Below are positions 1 to 9,675 of a stretch of DNA of 64,000 bases, in pieces. Source of the DNA: Mytilus galloprovincialis. Lineage: Eukaryota > Mollusca > Bivalvia > Mytilida > Mytilidae. The position numbers and the translations under genes were made by a program. Numbering within the stretch: the stretch's first letter is position 1; each line of letters begins with the position of its first letter. The notes beneath the pieces are model-generated. The model did not search any database. It had not been told where the DNA came from and saw only the letters and a program-made list of their open reading frames with translations. The stretch covers positions 43,954,602 to 44,018,601 of the forward strand of contig NC_134850.1 in NCBI RefSeq assembly GCF_965363235.1, given 5' to 3'.

Positions 1-1
1 C

Positions 2-104
2 ACGGCTGGTAATCTACACACGCAGAACATTTGGTTCTGCAATGAAAACCGTGAGAGGATTTTCCGGTTGTGCTTGAGTGGAGTAATTGTCACCGCTTCA
101 AAAG
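2..104 (+). pseudogene. Candidate exon in left arm of fold-back element
   Basis: Frame 2 is open from the window edge to a good splice donor (AAAG then GTATGT at 105). It ends after one base of a codon, which is compatible with the acceptor at 628/629. The translation contains WFCNENRERIFRLCLSG. The mirrored copy in the right arm (minus strand, 1725-1828) has a one-base deletion and would be frameshifted. I recognise no family. The upstream part is outside the window. Confidence 0.35.
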
Positions 105-628
105 GTATGTACATTTCTAAATCTCAATTTTCTTATTCAACTGATCAAAATATTGTAAATCAGAGAATGCTATGCTGTGGTGAATACTTTAACGAAGAGA
201 TACATGTATCATTCACTGTTGTACGTAGAGTTGAACTCTTACAAAATCAGTTGCCCCACGAGAAATGGCCTAAATAAGTGACATTTCATTTTTGAAATGT
301 TTCTATTTACAGACCTAGTATTCACATTTAGTTTTTTTTTCGGGCAATGGGTATGAATGTTGTTTTTGGCGGCGTGTACGCTGTCCGGTGTTGATAGACG
401 TCTTAATAATTCCAAAAACTACATTTTTTCATTAAGTCATGCGTGACATCGTGAATACGTGAGGGGAAGGACAAATATTGTTTTAATCTTTGGCTTTGTG
501 ACTTTTGTTGACTCAATAAATGTGTTACATGCTGATTAAAAAGCACAGATTTATCCTTATACTTTAATAGATGTAAACTGATCACTGATTCAATGAAATC
601 AAACTATTAATTGTTTGTTCAATTTCAG

Positions 629-1038
629 AAAATGCCATTGTTCCAAGGAAAAAGGAAAAGAGGACTAGTCCTGTCGTCAAATATACGTCACAGAGATCAC
701 CACATATATTTAAGAAAAGTATATCGCCGATCAAAACTTCAACACCTATATATATTAGACGTAATCTGTTCACCCAAAATCACGAAATTTTCGAAACAAA
801 AAAGGCAGATATACAGAATTTATTATTCACGAACATCGATGAAAGCCAAGATAACCTCGCGAAAGACCATAAGGAAGAGCATGTATTAGACAACGAAGAA
901 GACATAGAAGAACACCACGCAGTAGACCACGAGAAAGACCTTATGGAAGACATTGAGGAAGAATATAAAGTTTTTGAAAGTGCTTTAGATAAACTCTCAG
1001 ACGTAGGGAAAAGGGAAATAATTTTGATTTTTTTTTAG
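629..1038 (+). CDS. Candidate terminal exon, basic then acidic protein, unknown family
   Basis: A polypyrimidine acceptor (TTGTTCAATTTCAG, ending 628) precedes a frame open for ~136 codons to TAG at 1036-1038. Its phase matches the donor at 104/105, giving Lys-Glu-Asn across the junction. The encoded segment starts Lys/Arg/Ser/Pro-rich (VPRKKEKRTSP) and becomes strongly acidic (DNEEDIEEHH, LMEDIEEEYKVFE), ending in a hydrophobic LIFF. It lies between the two arms of the inverted repeat, so it may be cargo or a gene fragment of the element. No conserved domain was recognised. A start codon would have to lie upstream of the window. Confidence 0.35.
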
Positions 1039-1828
1039 TACAGAGTGGACGTTTTCCTTTGAACAATATTGCATTCGACCTGTTTTTGGACTTTGTTGAG
1101 TGGTTTGAAAAGGACGAATCAAGACGAATGAGATACTCCCCAACATCTCTGCAGTATTTTTGGTTATCGTTGACAACATTTTTTGTTTTTATTCTTCGTG
1201 AAACATATTATTAAACCTAGGTTCCCACAATTTATTTGATAATTCAATCTCATAAATTTTTCTAAGCACACATATTAATTATTATGTGTTTTTTAATGAA
1301 CAAGCTAGCCTAGTTTAGGTAAGTTTCAACGACTCATAGCTTGAATATAAAGATATAATTTGTAGTTCCCCTCACGCATTCACGATGTCCTCAATCAGAA
1401 CCGATCCGATCCGAATGGAATTATTAAGACGTCTATCAACACCGGACAGCGTTCACGCCGCCAAAAACAACATGCATACCCATTGCCCTTAAAAAAACTA
1501 AATTTGAACTTGTAGGTCTGTAAATAGAACCATTTCAAAATTGAAATGTCACTTTTTTAAGCAATATCTCGTGGGGCAACTGATTTTGTAGGAGTTCAAC
1601 TCTACGTACCACAGTGAATGATACATGTATCTCTTCGTTAAAGTATTCACCACAGCATAGCATTCTCTGATTTTCAATATTTTAATCAGTTGAATAAGAA
1701 AATTGAGATTTAGAAATGTACATACCTTTTGAAGCGGTGACAATTACTCCACTTAAGCACAACCGGAAAATCCTCTCACGGTTTTCACTGAGAACCAAAT
1801 GTTCTGCGTGTGTAGATTACCAGCCGTG

Positions 1829-2969
1829 ATACTACTAAAACAGTGCAAATCATGACTGAAAGACTTCTTTCACTATTAATGCATAGAAAACAGTAATTCT
1901 GACATTATTATTATATCCATTTTAATTAGTGCTAATTTCACATATATACATGTATCTCAAGAAACTTAAATATTTAATGTTTATCCATTAAAAATTTATT
2001 TTGATTTACTATTTTCTTTAATGGCTCGACACATTGTCCCTATCTTGCTGTTTATAGCTTTGACCACCTCTGTTCCATCCATTCCAATTGAACATATTCC
2101 ATATGCTGAAAAAGGCATTAGAATAAAATTTTCATTGAAGAATGAATATGTTGTTCATGTGTTTATCAATCCGTTTTGGGGGGAATCTTTTCTAATTCAT
2201 GTGATGCTTTAGTTGGCTGTTCAGAATGTAAATGTATAAAGTTATTATCATTGGCTGATTCAGAACTATTTATAAAGTGGTGAGGGGACCCATTCCAGAG
2301 ATTGTTTTTCAACTTAGAGGCAGTAGCTATGGTTTTCCAAAATAAAAAATCAAAGAAATGATGTATTTTGTAAATAAAATACGATCGGACGGTATTTTGA
2401 TGCCCAATATAGTGTTATCCTTGTGAAAAATCATTTGCTTTATGCAGAATCCATTTTTATAATCAACACGGTCAAATGCAAACCGCCCATATGCATAATT
2501 AAAAGCTAACCTAACAACTACACTGTAGACATGCTCATATTTATGTGAAAAAAACTAGATTAACCATATGAAAGGTATCAACACGTGGATTAAACAGAAA
2601 TCTTTAAATGTGTACAGGCTGTCACTTAATTCCACCTACACAGATTATATCACATGACCGTGAAGTACACATTCCTTATAAAATTAATGAACGTTGGTGA
2701 AACAAACATTAGTGTTTTAATGCCGTTCATAAGAGTACCAAAATTAACATGAAACATATTTTTTCGTTAAATATTTTTAGAATATCCATTTAAAAGCCTT
2801 AACAAAAAATACGATTTTTATAGCTACTACCACTTTAACAGCTTGAATGTAAATTTTAAAAGACATCAATATTAAAGTGGTCTTTCCTTTCAAAGCTTGA
2901 TCAGCAGTGGTCTTCAACAGCATCATTGCAGTTCAGTTCCTTGATTCAGATGGTTCATAAAACCCATTC
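1829..2969. other. AT-rich spacer, no gene supported
   Basis: Only short chance frames. A Cys-rich stretch near 2211-2280 (GCSECKC) could be a relic of the N-terminus of the transposase downstream, but it stops after about 23 codons. Confidence 0.4.
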
Positions 2970-5230
2970 ATGATCAGCTTCAAACAGTGCGGTTTTGTTT
3001 TACCCCTGAATAAACTCTGTGTGTTGGCCAGCCACTTTGCCTCTACATATATTGAATATATTGATGCTGACAATTTTTTTGACACCTCTGAATCAAAGAA
3101 TGAAAATGTAGACAATTGCTACGACTTTGAACAAAATTCAACAATATACCCGGTCACCATATGACAATGTATACTAGTATGATATTGATTTTACTTTATT
3201 ATATGTGTCATAGCATTAGTGGTGCCCAGTTGAATAACTTGTTAACAATCATTGGTTCGCATTGCATGCATTCACATGACGGACTAAAAAGTATGCACAC
3301 TTTCAAATGATTTTTCACAGATCTGCAATCACCTATGAGAAAGCACTATTATTGTTCAACTTGTTTCGGTGACATTACTTTTGATGCAGATGTATGTCCA
3401 AATGAAAATTGTCAACACCAGTTAAACCAGAAGAAGAAAAACTATTTTATTGAAATACCCGTCAAACACCAAATTAAAACATTTTTCGAAAATTGAAATT
3501 TTGAATCAAAGATTTAAAAGAAAAAAGAAAAATGTGTTGGGAATAAAAGATATATATAATGGGAAACTATACAGTGATTTGTCTAAATTAGGTGAACCAT
3601 TGTCAGCCAAATATCCTAACAGTATTTCTTTGACATGTAATACTGATGGGATACCAATATTTAAAAGGTCAAAAGTTTCAATATGGCCCCTGTATTTCAC
3701 TTTAAATGAACTGCCGAACAAACAGAGAATGCAGACAGAAAACCTGATTTTATATGGACTGTGGTTTGGAGAATCAAAGCCTTTTATGGGAGGTTTTACA
3801 AAACCTCTGGCCAACACATAAAGATATAGAAACAAATGGAATAGATTTTGATAACAATGGTAAAACTCACAACAGTAAGTGTTTTTTTAATTTGTGGCCC
3901 TGCAGATATACCAGCAAAAAGCATAGTAATGAATTGTAAATAGCTTAATGGACAATATAGCTGCCTCAGATGTATGCATTCAGGAGAAACATATAGAACC
4001 TCCAAAGGAGGCACTGACAGAACTTTTCCTTACGACAGCTCCAGACCCTGAAAAAATAACAACACAAGAATGCATTAACAATGCGGTAACAGTTATACAA
4101 AAAGTTGTGAATGGTATTGAGAGACCATCTTTTTGAATGGCCCTTTATTATTATGACATTGTAAAGTTATCTAGCATTTACTGTATGCATTGAGTATTAC
4201 TTTGTATAACAAAACTGTTCATCAATCTATGGACTAATGGAAGCAACAGTAAGGAAAACTTTTCAATATCATCAAGCATATCTATAATTGATGAATGTCT
4301 GAAGAGGATTAAATCACCTTCATGCATAACTAGAGTACCAAGAACTATATCAAATCACATCGAGTATTGGAAGGCATCAGAACTAAGGACATGACTTTTC
4401 TTTTGTTTCTCTTCCAATTCTATGTGACATACTACCTGAAAACTATTTTCATCATTATTCTTACTTTGCTGAAGGAATTTATCTCTTATGCACAGATTGC
4501 ATTACACCAGATGATTTGAAAAGAAGTCAAACCATGTTATCTTACTTTGTTGACATTGTTTACAGCATTATATGGGCAAAGATACATGACCTTCAATATG
4601 CATTCACTTTTGCATTTGCCCGAGTGTGTGGAGGACTTAGGCCCAATGTGGGTATATTCATGTTTCCCTTATGAAAACGCTAATGGTTTGCTTACCACAC
4701 TTTTCCATGGAACACAGAATATTGAGCTTCAGATCATTAGTTCATTGAGTATTGTTCAGAATATGCCAAGTCTGCTTTGCAGTATTGAGGATCCAGTTCA
4801 TAAAGCATTCGCAGAAAAAATGCAAAATGTGTCAGAAAATTCAAAAAAATATACTGGTACTCTTACTGGTTCAGTACCAGTTGGAAGCAAGATGAAAATG
4901 CATTTGTCAGATGAGGTGTATTCAAAGCTTATTACAACTGTCAAGTTTAAACCTTCCAAGTGTTTATGTTTGAGAGGAATATCGCTTCGTGGATTTACTA
5001 TTCACTCGTTAGGGTATAGTAGAGTCAGTGTAAGGAACACATCCTCAGTTGAATATTTTGAGCCTGAAAGGAAAAGTCTTTGCTATGGATCTATTTTGTA
5101 CTATATTCTTGCCAAAAAATGTGAATGTTTTGATGATTTGCGTAGTTGTGATTCCTCACTTGTTGCTGTGATGCACATATATATCACGAAACAAAAACTT
5201 CAATTAAGAAGCCGAACTTTCTTTCAGTAA
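2970..5230 (+). pseudogene. Decayed CACTA/EnSpm-type transposase (Transposase_21 + DUF4218)
   Basis: Pieces in all three plus frames line up in order with the animal CACTA-like transposases. A leader resembling LLYYMCHSISGAQLNNLL lies at ~3190-3245. A zinc ribbon (HYYCSTC then CPNENC) lies at ~3345-3415. Then come the catalytic-region signatures TDGIPIFKRSKVSIWPLY and LYGLWFGESKPFMGGFTKPL (3640-3810), IPAKSIVMNCK, LNGQYSCLRCMHSGET (3949-4000), and a KLFINLWTNGSN-like stretch. The end is a 227-codon open frame (4547-5230) with the DUF4218-type MTFNMHSLLHLPECVEDLGP and FHGTQNIELQI. At least two frameshifts (~3800, ~3875) and several stops (for example TAG after NCK, TGA at ~4050) break it. No CACTA termini were found. 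It is an inactive relic. Confidence 0.85.
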
Positions 5231-5534
5231 AAGCTAACCATATCAAAGTTACTAAAAAACATGTTTTCTGTGTGTTGTGGATACATCGAATATAATGTCT
5301 GTAATGGTGAATGTTAGAATTGATGATATTGGAAATTATTTTCTTTGAGAAGTGCCAAATCTAAAAGAATCTGATTAAGAGAAAATTGCATGTTTGCTCT
5401 TTGAATAGAATTTATTTATTCCAATTATACAAGTTTGTTTTTTAATCATTAAATGACATTATAATGAGCAGTTATATAAACACTTCACTGTAAACACATT
5501 TTTCCCACAAGCTTGTTATATTAATATCTACCGT

Positions 5535-5884
5535 AAAATTGAGAATGGAAATGGGGAATGTGCCAAAGAGACAACAATCCGACCATAGAGCAGACAACAG
5601 CAGAGGGTCACCAACAGGTCTTCAATGCAACGAGAAATTCTCACACCGGAGGCGTCATTCAGCCGGCCCCTAAACAAATATATACTGGTTCAGTGATAAT
5701 GAACACCATACTAAACTCTAAATTGTACACAAAATGATACAAGACTAATAAAGGCCAGAGGCTCCTGACTTGGGACAGGCGCAAAAATGCGGCGAGGTTA
5801 AACATGTTTGTGAGATCTCAACCCTCCCCCTATACCTCTAGCCAATGCAGAAAAGTAAACGCATAACAATACGCACATTAAAAC
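5535..5884 (-). mobile_element. 5'-truncated copy of RT-element 3' tail, with 10-bp TSD
   Basis: In reverse complement this is the same sequence as the 3' tail of the reverse-transcriptase element at 12218-13919, ending at the family terminus ATTCTCAATTTTA. It is flanked by TATCTACCGT on both sides (5525-5534 and 5885-5894), a 10-bp target-site duplication. The 5' truncation with a fixed 3' end is what target-primed retrotransposition leaves. Confidence 0.85.
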
Positions 5885-6050
5885 TATCTACCGTATCCAG
5901 ATACAAATAACAAATTACAATCATCATGATCATTTAGAGCTGTCCTATTATAGAATTAAAAACAAAAGTTTAATCGTATTGCTTGCTTTATTCATGTTAT
6001 TTGAATAGTCATTTTGGATGTTTGAAACAATATTATTGACATAATTATGG

Positions 6051-6228
6051 TACAGTGAAACTTGAATAAACCAAACCTTGAATAAACTGAAAACCTGTCT
6101 AAACGAAACTTGTTCTGATGTCCAATCGTATCACATTTTATGCATTGTGAACCTGATTATACCAATACCTGCCAAAACTAACGAAAATCTTGTCCGGTAG
6201 AGGTTCAGTTTAGACAGGTTTCACTGTA
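6051..6228. mobile_element. Mariner/Tc1-type MITE with TA target duplication
   Basis: 178 bp bounded by TACAGTGAAAC and its inverse GTTTCACTGTA. The inner inverted repeats continue (AATAAACC against GGTTCAGTTTA). TA dinucleotides at both ends fit a Tc1/mariner target duplication. No coding capacity. Confidence 0.7.
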
Positions 6229-6519
6229 GTCTTTTTAAATGCTATATAGAAGGTCTCCAACTTCCAACACTAATATGAATAGGGATTTGTTCATTTGCCA
6301 TATTGTTATTAGGGAAAAAATCCAATAATTAAAAACTACCTGCATTTACAAAAAGAAAATTTACTTTATTTGAAAGTACAACTTAAGTTCATTTAAAATA
6401 CGCACAGGATACAATAAAGTAAAGTCATGACATTTTTTAAAATAAAGAACAATTACTTATTTCAGCAATTTATAGTTGCTTCTGTCCTTGAATATATACT
6501 CGTAACATTAGTTTGTCAT

Positions 6520-6828
6520 AGGTTCGCCACTGGTTGTCCCATATATGGATTATGAGAAATTGCGTCCAACTTGCGCAAAATTTGCTGTTGTTCACCAGAA
6601 GATCGCCGCTGGTTGTCCATATTTGGATTATGAGACATTGCGGCGAAGTCGCTGCAAACTTTTGCTGTTGTTCACCAGAAGATCACCACTAGCGGCAAAC
6701 AACCGCAAACAATTTTTGAAGCCTTTGGCGAACAAAATTGTTAGCTGCCGGTTTGCTGCAAGGTTGCCACAAGGTTGCCACAAGGTTGCCGCAAACTTTT
6801 CAGTTTGCTAAGGGGATATAACAAACTT
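6520..6828. repeat. ~80-bp tandem repeat and GCAAAC-rich array
   Basis: Two ~80-bp units beginning near GCC(A/G)CTGGTTGTCC at 6525 and 6605 share GGATTATGAGA and TTGCTGTTGTTCACCAGAAG, with a partial third at 6681. They are followed by four short units of the GGTTGCC(A/G)CAA type. The right end, CAGTTTGCTAAGGGGATA, matches the ends of the arrays at 46.4 and 47.5 kb, so this is probably a one-ended relic of the same element. An 88-codon frame across it is a by-product of the repeats. Confidence 0.55.
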
Positions 6829-8261
6829 GAAAAACGGGCCAAAGATTTTAAAAAAAAGTAATTAACACATGCTTGGATTCAACCTATTAAAGAACTTTAA
6901 GAATTCATTTGTTTAAACAAAGTTTAAATTCAAACATTGTTGGCCAAATTAAAACTAGACCCAAAATAAAAAATCTATAATCACGGTCAGATGGAACATA
7001 TTAAGCCTCATGGAAATTGGTCAAGAAGAAATGTGAAGTGTCATTGAATTAGATAAATATACCATCTATAGATACCGACGATTTATAGAAATCTAATGGA
7101 AGACATTTTGAATAAATAATAACTCTATTGAATTTATTAGAGTGTTAAATCAAACTTTCCTTCACACAGTAAGCCTTTTCAAACCCTTCTCTTACTTTAA
7201 CTAACGTTTGAGCAAGTCGGCTATATTAAGACTTTTATATATAAAAATTCATAAAATTCAGTGAAAATGCACCGCATATACAATACTAATGAATCGCTCT
7301 ACAGTGAAAATGAAAGTATTGTATCATTATTCGACAGTAAACATGACTCGCATCAAGAAAGTATCGATCATAGTGGAATTTAGTTCAATATGAACAAACT
7401 GAATGACAATACCTATTCTACAAGTTATCCAACATACATAATTGTGTTGAAATGAAAATTTTTCTGCAAATACATCTTACCTGCTAGTTAAACTGCACTA
7501 TCTGTTCATGAAACGTTCTAAATGTTCATCTATTTCTGTATATATTTCACACCTGGATGACACCGGGCGCGATACAAACTTTTCCGTATCTATTACATTG
7601 CCTTACTTGCAATATTTATATCTAAACATATAGATTTGAACTATTTGTTCTCATTTTCTTCAAAAATCATAAATTTTCCGTCTGTTTATTTATCATTCTA
7701 CTTCAGAAATTTATGGCATATACATTGAAAATGGAATTTTAGAATCCGCACTTTACATACACTGTGTGTGGTTATTTGGTTCTGATTTAAAAACAACTAA
7801 AAATAAACCAGTCAGTATCTTAATTCAAGTTTACAAAGCACTAAACATTTCTACAACACTGCAAACAATTTGAAGTATATGCTACCATTAACACTTCATT
7901 TTAAACATCTACTGAAATTTTGATTTGCCTATGCAAATAGAAGTCTTAGGTTTATTTCATAAATTAGTCGAGATACATTTTTTGGAACAGATACCAATAC
8001 TTAAAAAATAATTATTGCTGTTACTGTTTTATTCACATAGTTGAAGCTTCAAACTCCAAATAGATATGTCTGACAGGTACTAACTTATGTTGCAGTTTTC
8101 AGTCCTCTTAGATCGGTGCTGTGTGTCTTTTGTCTTTTTTATTCTTTGTTGTGTAGTTTAATGGCGCCTATTTAATAATTCGAGACCTTTGCCGCTGATT
8201 TGTTAAGTTTTATAAAACTCTGTGTTGTTACAACACAATTCCATGCAAGGGGTAAGTAACT
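6829..8261. other. AT-rich spacer, no gene seen
   Basis: No frame with splice signals or recognisable protein similarity, and no clear repeat structure. Confidence 0.4.
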
Positions 8262-8385
8262 TCGCACTTCATTTGGCCTTTGAAACATTTTTGATTCGAG
8301 CGTCACTGATGAGTCTTTTGTAGACGAAACGCGCGTCTGGCGTATATATAAATTTTTAATCCTGGTATCTATGATGAGTTTATTT
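8262..8385 (+). repeat. Dispersed repeat with hammerhead-like core (copy 1)
   Basis: Contains the conserved block GAGCGTCACTGATGAG, then TCTTTTGTAGACGAAACGCG, ending near AATCCTGGTATCTATGATGA. Within it CTGATGA (8306-8312), a GTCT/AGAC hairpin, GAAAC (8326-8330) and an ACGC/GCGT hairpin follow the order of a hammerhead ribozyme. No complementary stem I is visible. Other copies lie at 17622, 39538 (minus), 45100 and 45470. Confidence 0.7.
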
Positions 8386-8611
8386 TATGCACGGAAACAA
8401 ATGTTTAAAACACCACTATAGCCAATAGTGGATGTTTGTACCTTCCGTCTGTCATGAATGTATTTTATTTTATTGCTTGAATTATATTTCATGTTTCAGA
8501 TATTTTCAGATTTCGATTCCTTGAAAAATAAAATCAGACATAAAAGGGATATGTTACTATAAAGAGCAGTCATTTGTTCAAATTAAAAAAAAACTACCTG
8601 TTAGTTTTTGT

Positions 8612-8640
8612 TATATATATATATATATATATATATATAC
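8612..8640. repeat. (TA)n microsatellite
   Basis: About 14 TA dinucleotides directly abutting the end of the first SINE copy. Confidence 0.9.
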
Positions 8641-8819
8641 AACTCGTCTAAACATCAACCCAACAATGTTAGATCTGTAAATTTGCTTTCACAAACTTTT
8701 GGTTCTTCCCTCGCCGGGATTCGAACCCATGCTATTGTGATATCGTGACACCAAATCGCCTGCACTGCAGCCGTCCCGCTAGACCACACGACCACCTGGG
8801 CTCTCATTAAAAGAGCTTT
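8639..8819 (-). mobile_element. tRNA-derived SINE, copy 1
   Basis: On the minus strand the unit starts with AAAGCTCTTTTAATGAGAGC and has a pol III A-box-like TGGTCTAGCGGG and a perfect B-box GGTTCGAATCC. After the tRNA-like part it runs into a unique tail ending GTTGATGTTTAGACGAGTTG. It is near-identical to the copy at 9073-9260. The acceptor stem is not tRNA-like, so it is a SINE rather than a tRNA gene. Confidence 0.75.
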
Positions 8820-9072
8820 CGCTGGCCATGTGTTACCTTTCCACGTCAGTTTTAATCTAGCGGCGTACTACAGTACATGATATATAAGGCATGAAGATGT
8901 TATTGTTACAGATCAGCTAAATTATCTATAGTAAAGGATCCTACAAATTAATGTAAGATACAGTCACAGAAAATAATTATATTCATAAGTACGTCTGATT
9001 CAGTGACAACCCTACAACAGATGTATCCATCGGATCGCCATCAATGATGGTGATACATGGCTGTGTACATAA

Positions 9073-9260
9073 TGTATATACAACTCGTCTAAACATCAAC
9101 CCAACAATGTTAGATCTGTAAATTTGCTTTCACAAATTTTTGGTTCTTCCCTCGCCGGGATTCGAACCCATGCTACTGTGATATCGTGACACCAAATCGC
9201 CTGCACTGCAGCCGTCCCGCTAGACCACACGACCACCTGGGCTCTCATTAAAAGAGCTTT
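9073..9260 (-). mobile_element. tRNA-derived SINE, copy 2
   Basis: Same unit as 8639-8819 in the same orientation, ~440 bp away. The A-box complement is at 9216-9227 and the B-box complement at 9158-9168. The 63-codon minus frame across it (9096-9287) is not a gene. The intervening DNA (8820-9072) resembles the longer tail of this family. Confidence 0.75.
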
Positions 9261-9436
9261 ATAATGTCTAAAAATAGTAACAATCAATGTTCAATCTATT
9301 TAAGCGTGGATCAGTTTGTGAAAATAAACTGATACAGTTACTGAATTAAAATTATATAAATGTCTAAGAATATAACTTAAACACGCTAATTTATACATTA
9401 AAAGTTCTATTAGATTTTAAATAGAAATACGCTATA

Positions 9437-9463
9437 TTTCGCTAAACAAATTAGCTTCATCAG
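9437..9463 (-). other. Hammerhead-like core downstream of Penelope-like ORF
   Basis: On the minus strand CTGATGA, then the hairpin GCTAA-TTTGT-TTAGC, then GAAA. It lies ~215 bp past the stop of the GIY-YIG retroelement. One extra A separates CTGATGA from the hairpin, and no convincing stems I and III were found. Penelope-like elements are known to carry hammerhead motifs, so a decayed ribozyme is plausible. Confidence 0.35.
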
Positions 9464-9675
9464 GCGTGTGCATCTCTCAAGGTGAAATCGGATGCATGAC
9501 AAAAAAATATTTTTGTAGCTTAATCTATACAAGATTTGAGGAAAAGTGTAACATATTGATTGATGTTGCAAAAATATGTTTGTAGCTACAACTACATGAA
9601 GTTGGAATAAAAGTTTAACACATTTATAGATGTTCGATTAATTGTATGAATTTCTATAAATTAATTTGTATGATT

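Larger units (their letters stand above)
1..1828. mobile_element. Fold-back element with ~460-bp inverted arms
   Basis: Bases 1-470 are repeated in reverse complement at 1368-1828. The outermost match is CACGGCTGGTAATCTACACA at position 1 against its complement ending at 1828. The arms match well but carry scattered substitutions and small indels. The arms run into the window edge, so the left end may lie outside. The unique centre (~471-1367) holds an open exon-like frame at 629-1038. No recognisable transposase is present, so this is probably a non-autonomous fold-back or long-TIR DNA element, or an inverted duplication of part of a gene. Confidence 0.75.

Noticed and set aside
2021..2212. 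Small secreted protein (signal-peptide-like start MARHIVPILLFIALTTS)
   Set aside because: A hydrophobic start alone; no conserved body, no promoter or splice evidence, and it lies just before a transposase relic.
8290..8345. Functional hammerhead ribozyme
   Set aside because: Stem I cannot be formed from adjacent sequence, so only a hammerhead-like core is claimed.
8700..8800. tRNA gene (B-box GGTTCGAATCC)
   Set aside because: No acceptor or anticodon stems fit, and the unit occurs twice with the same non-tRNA tail. Called a SINE.
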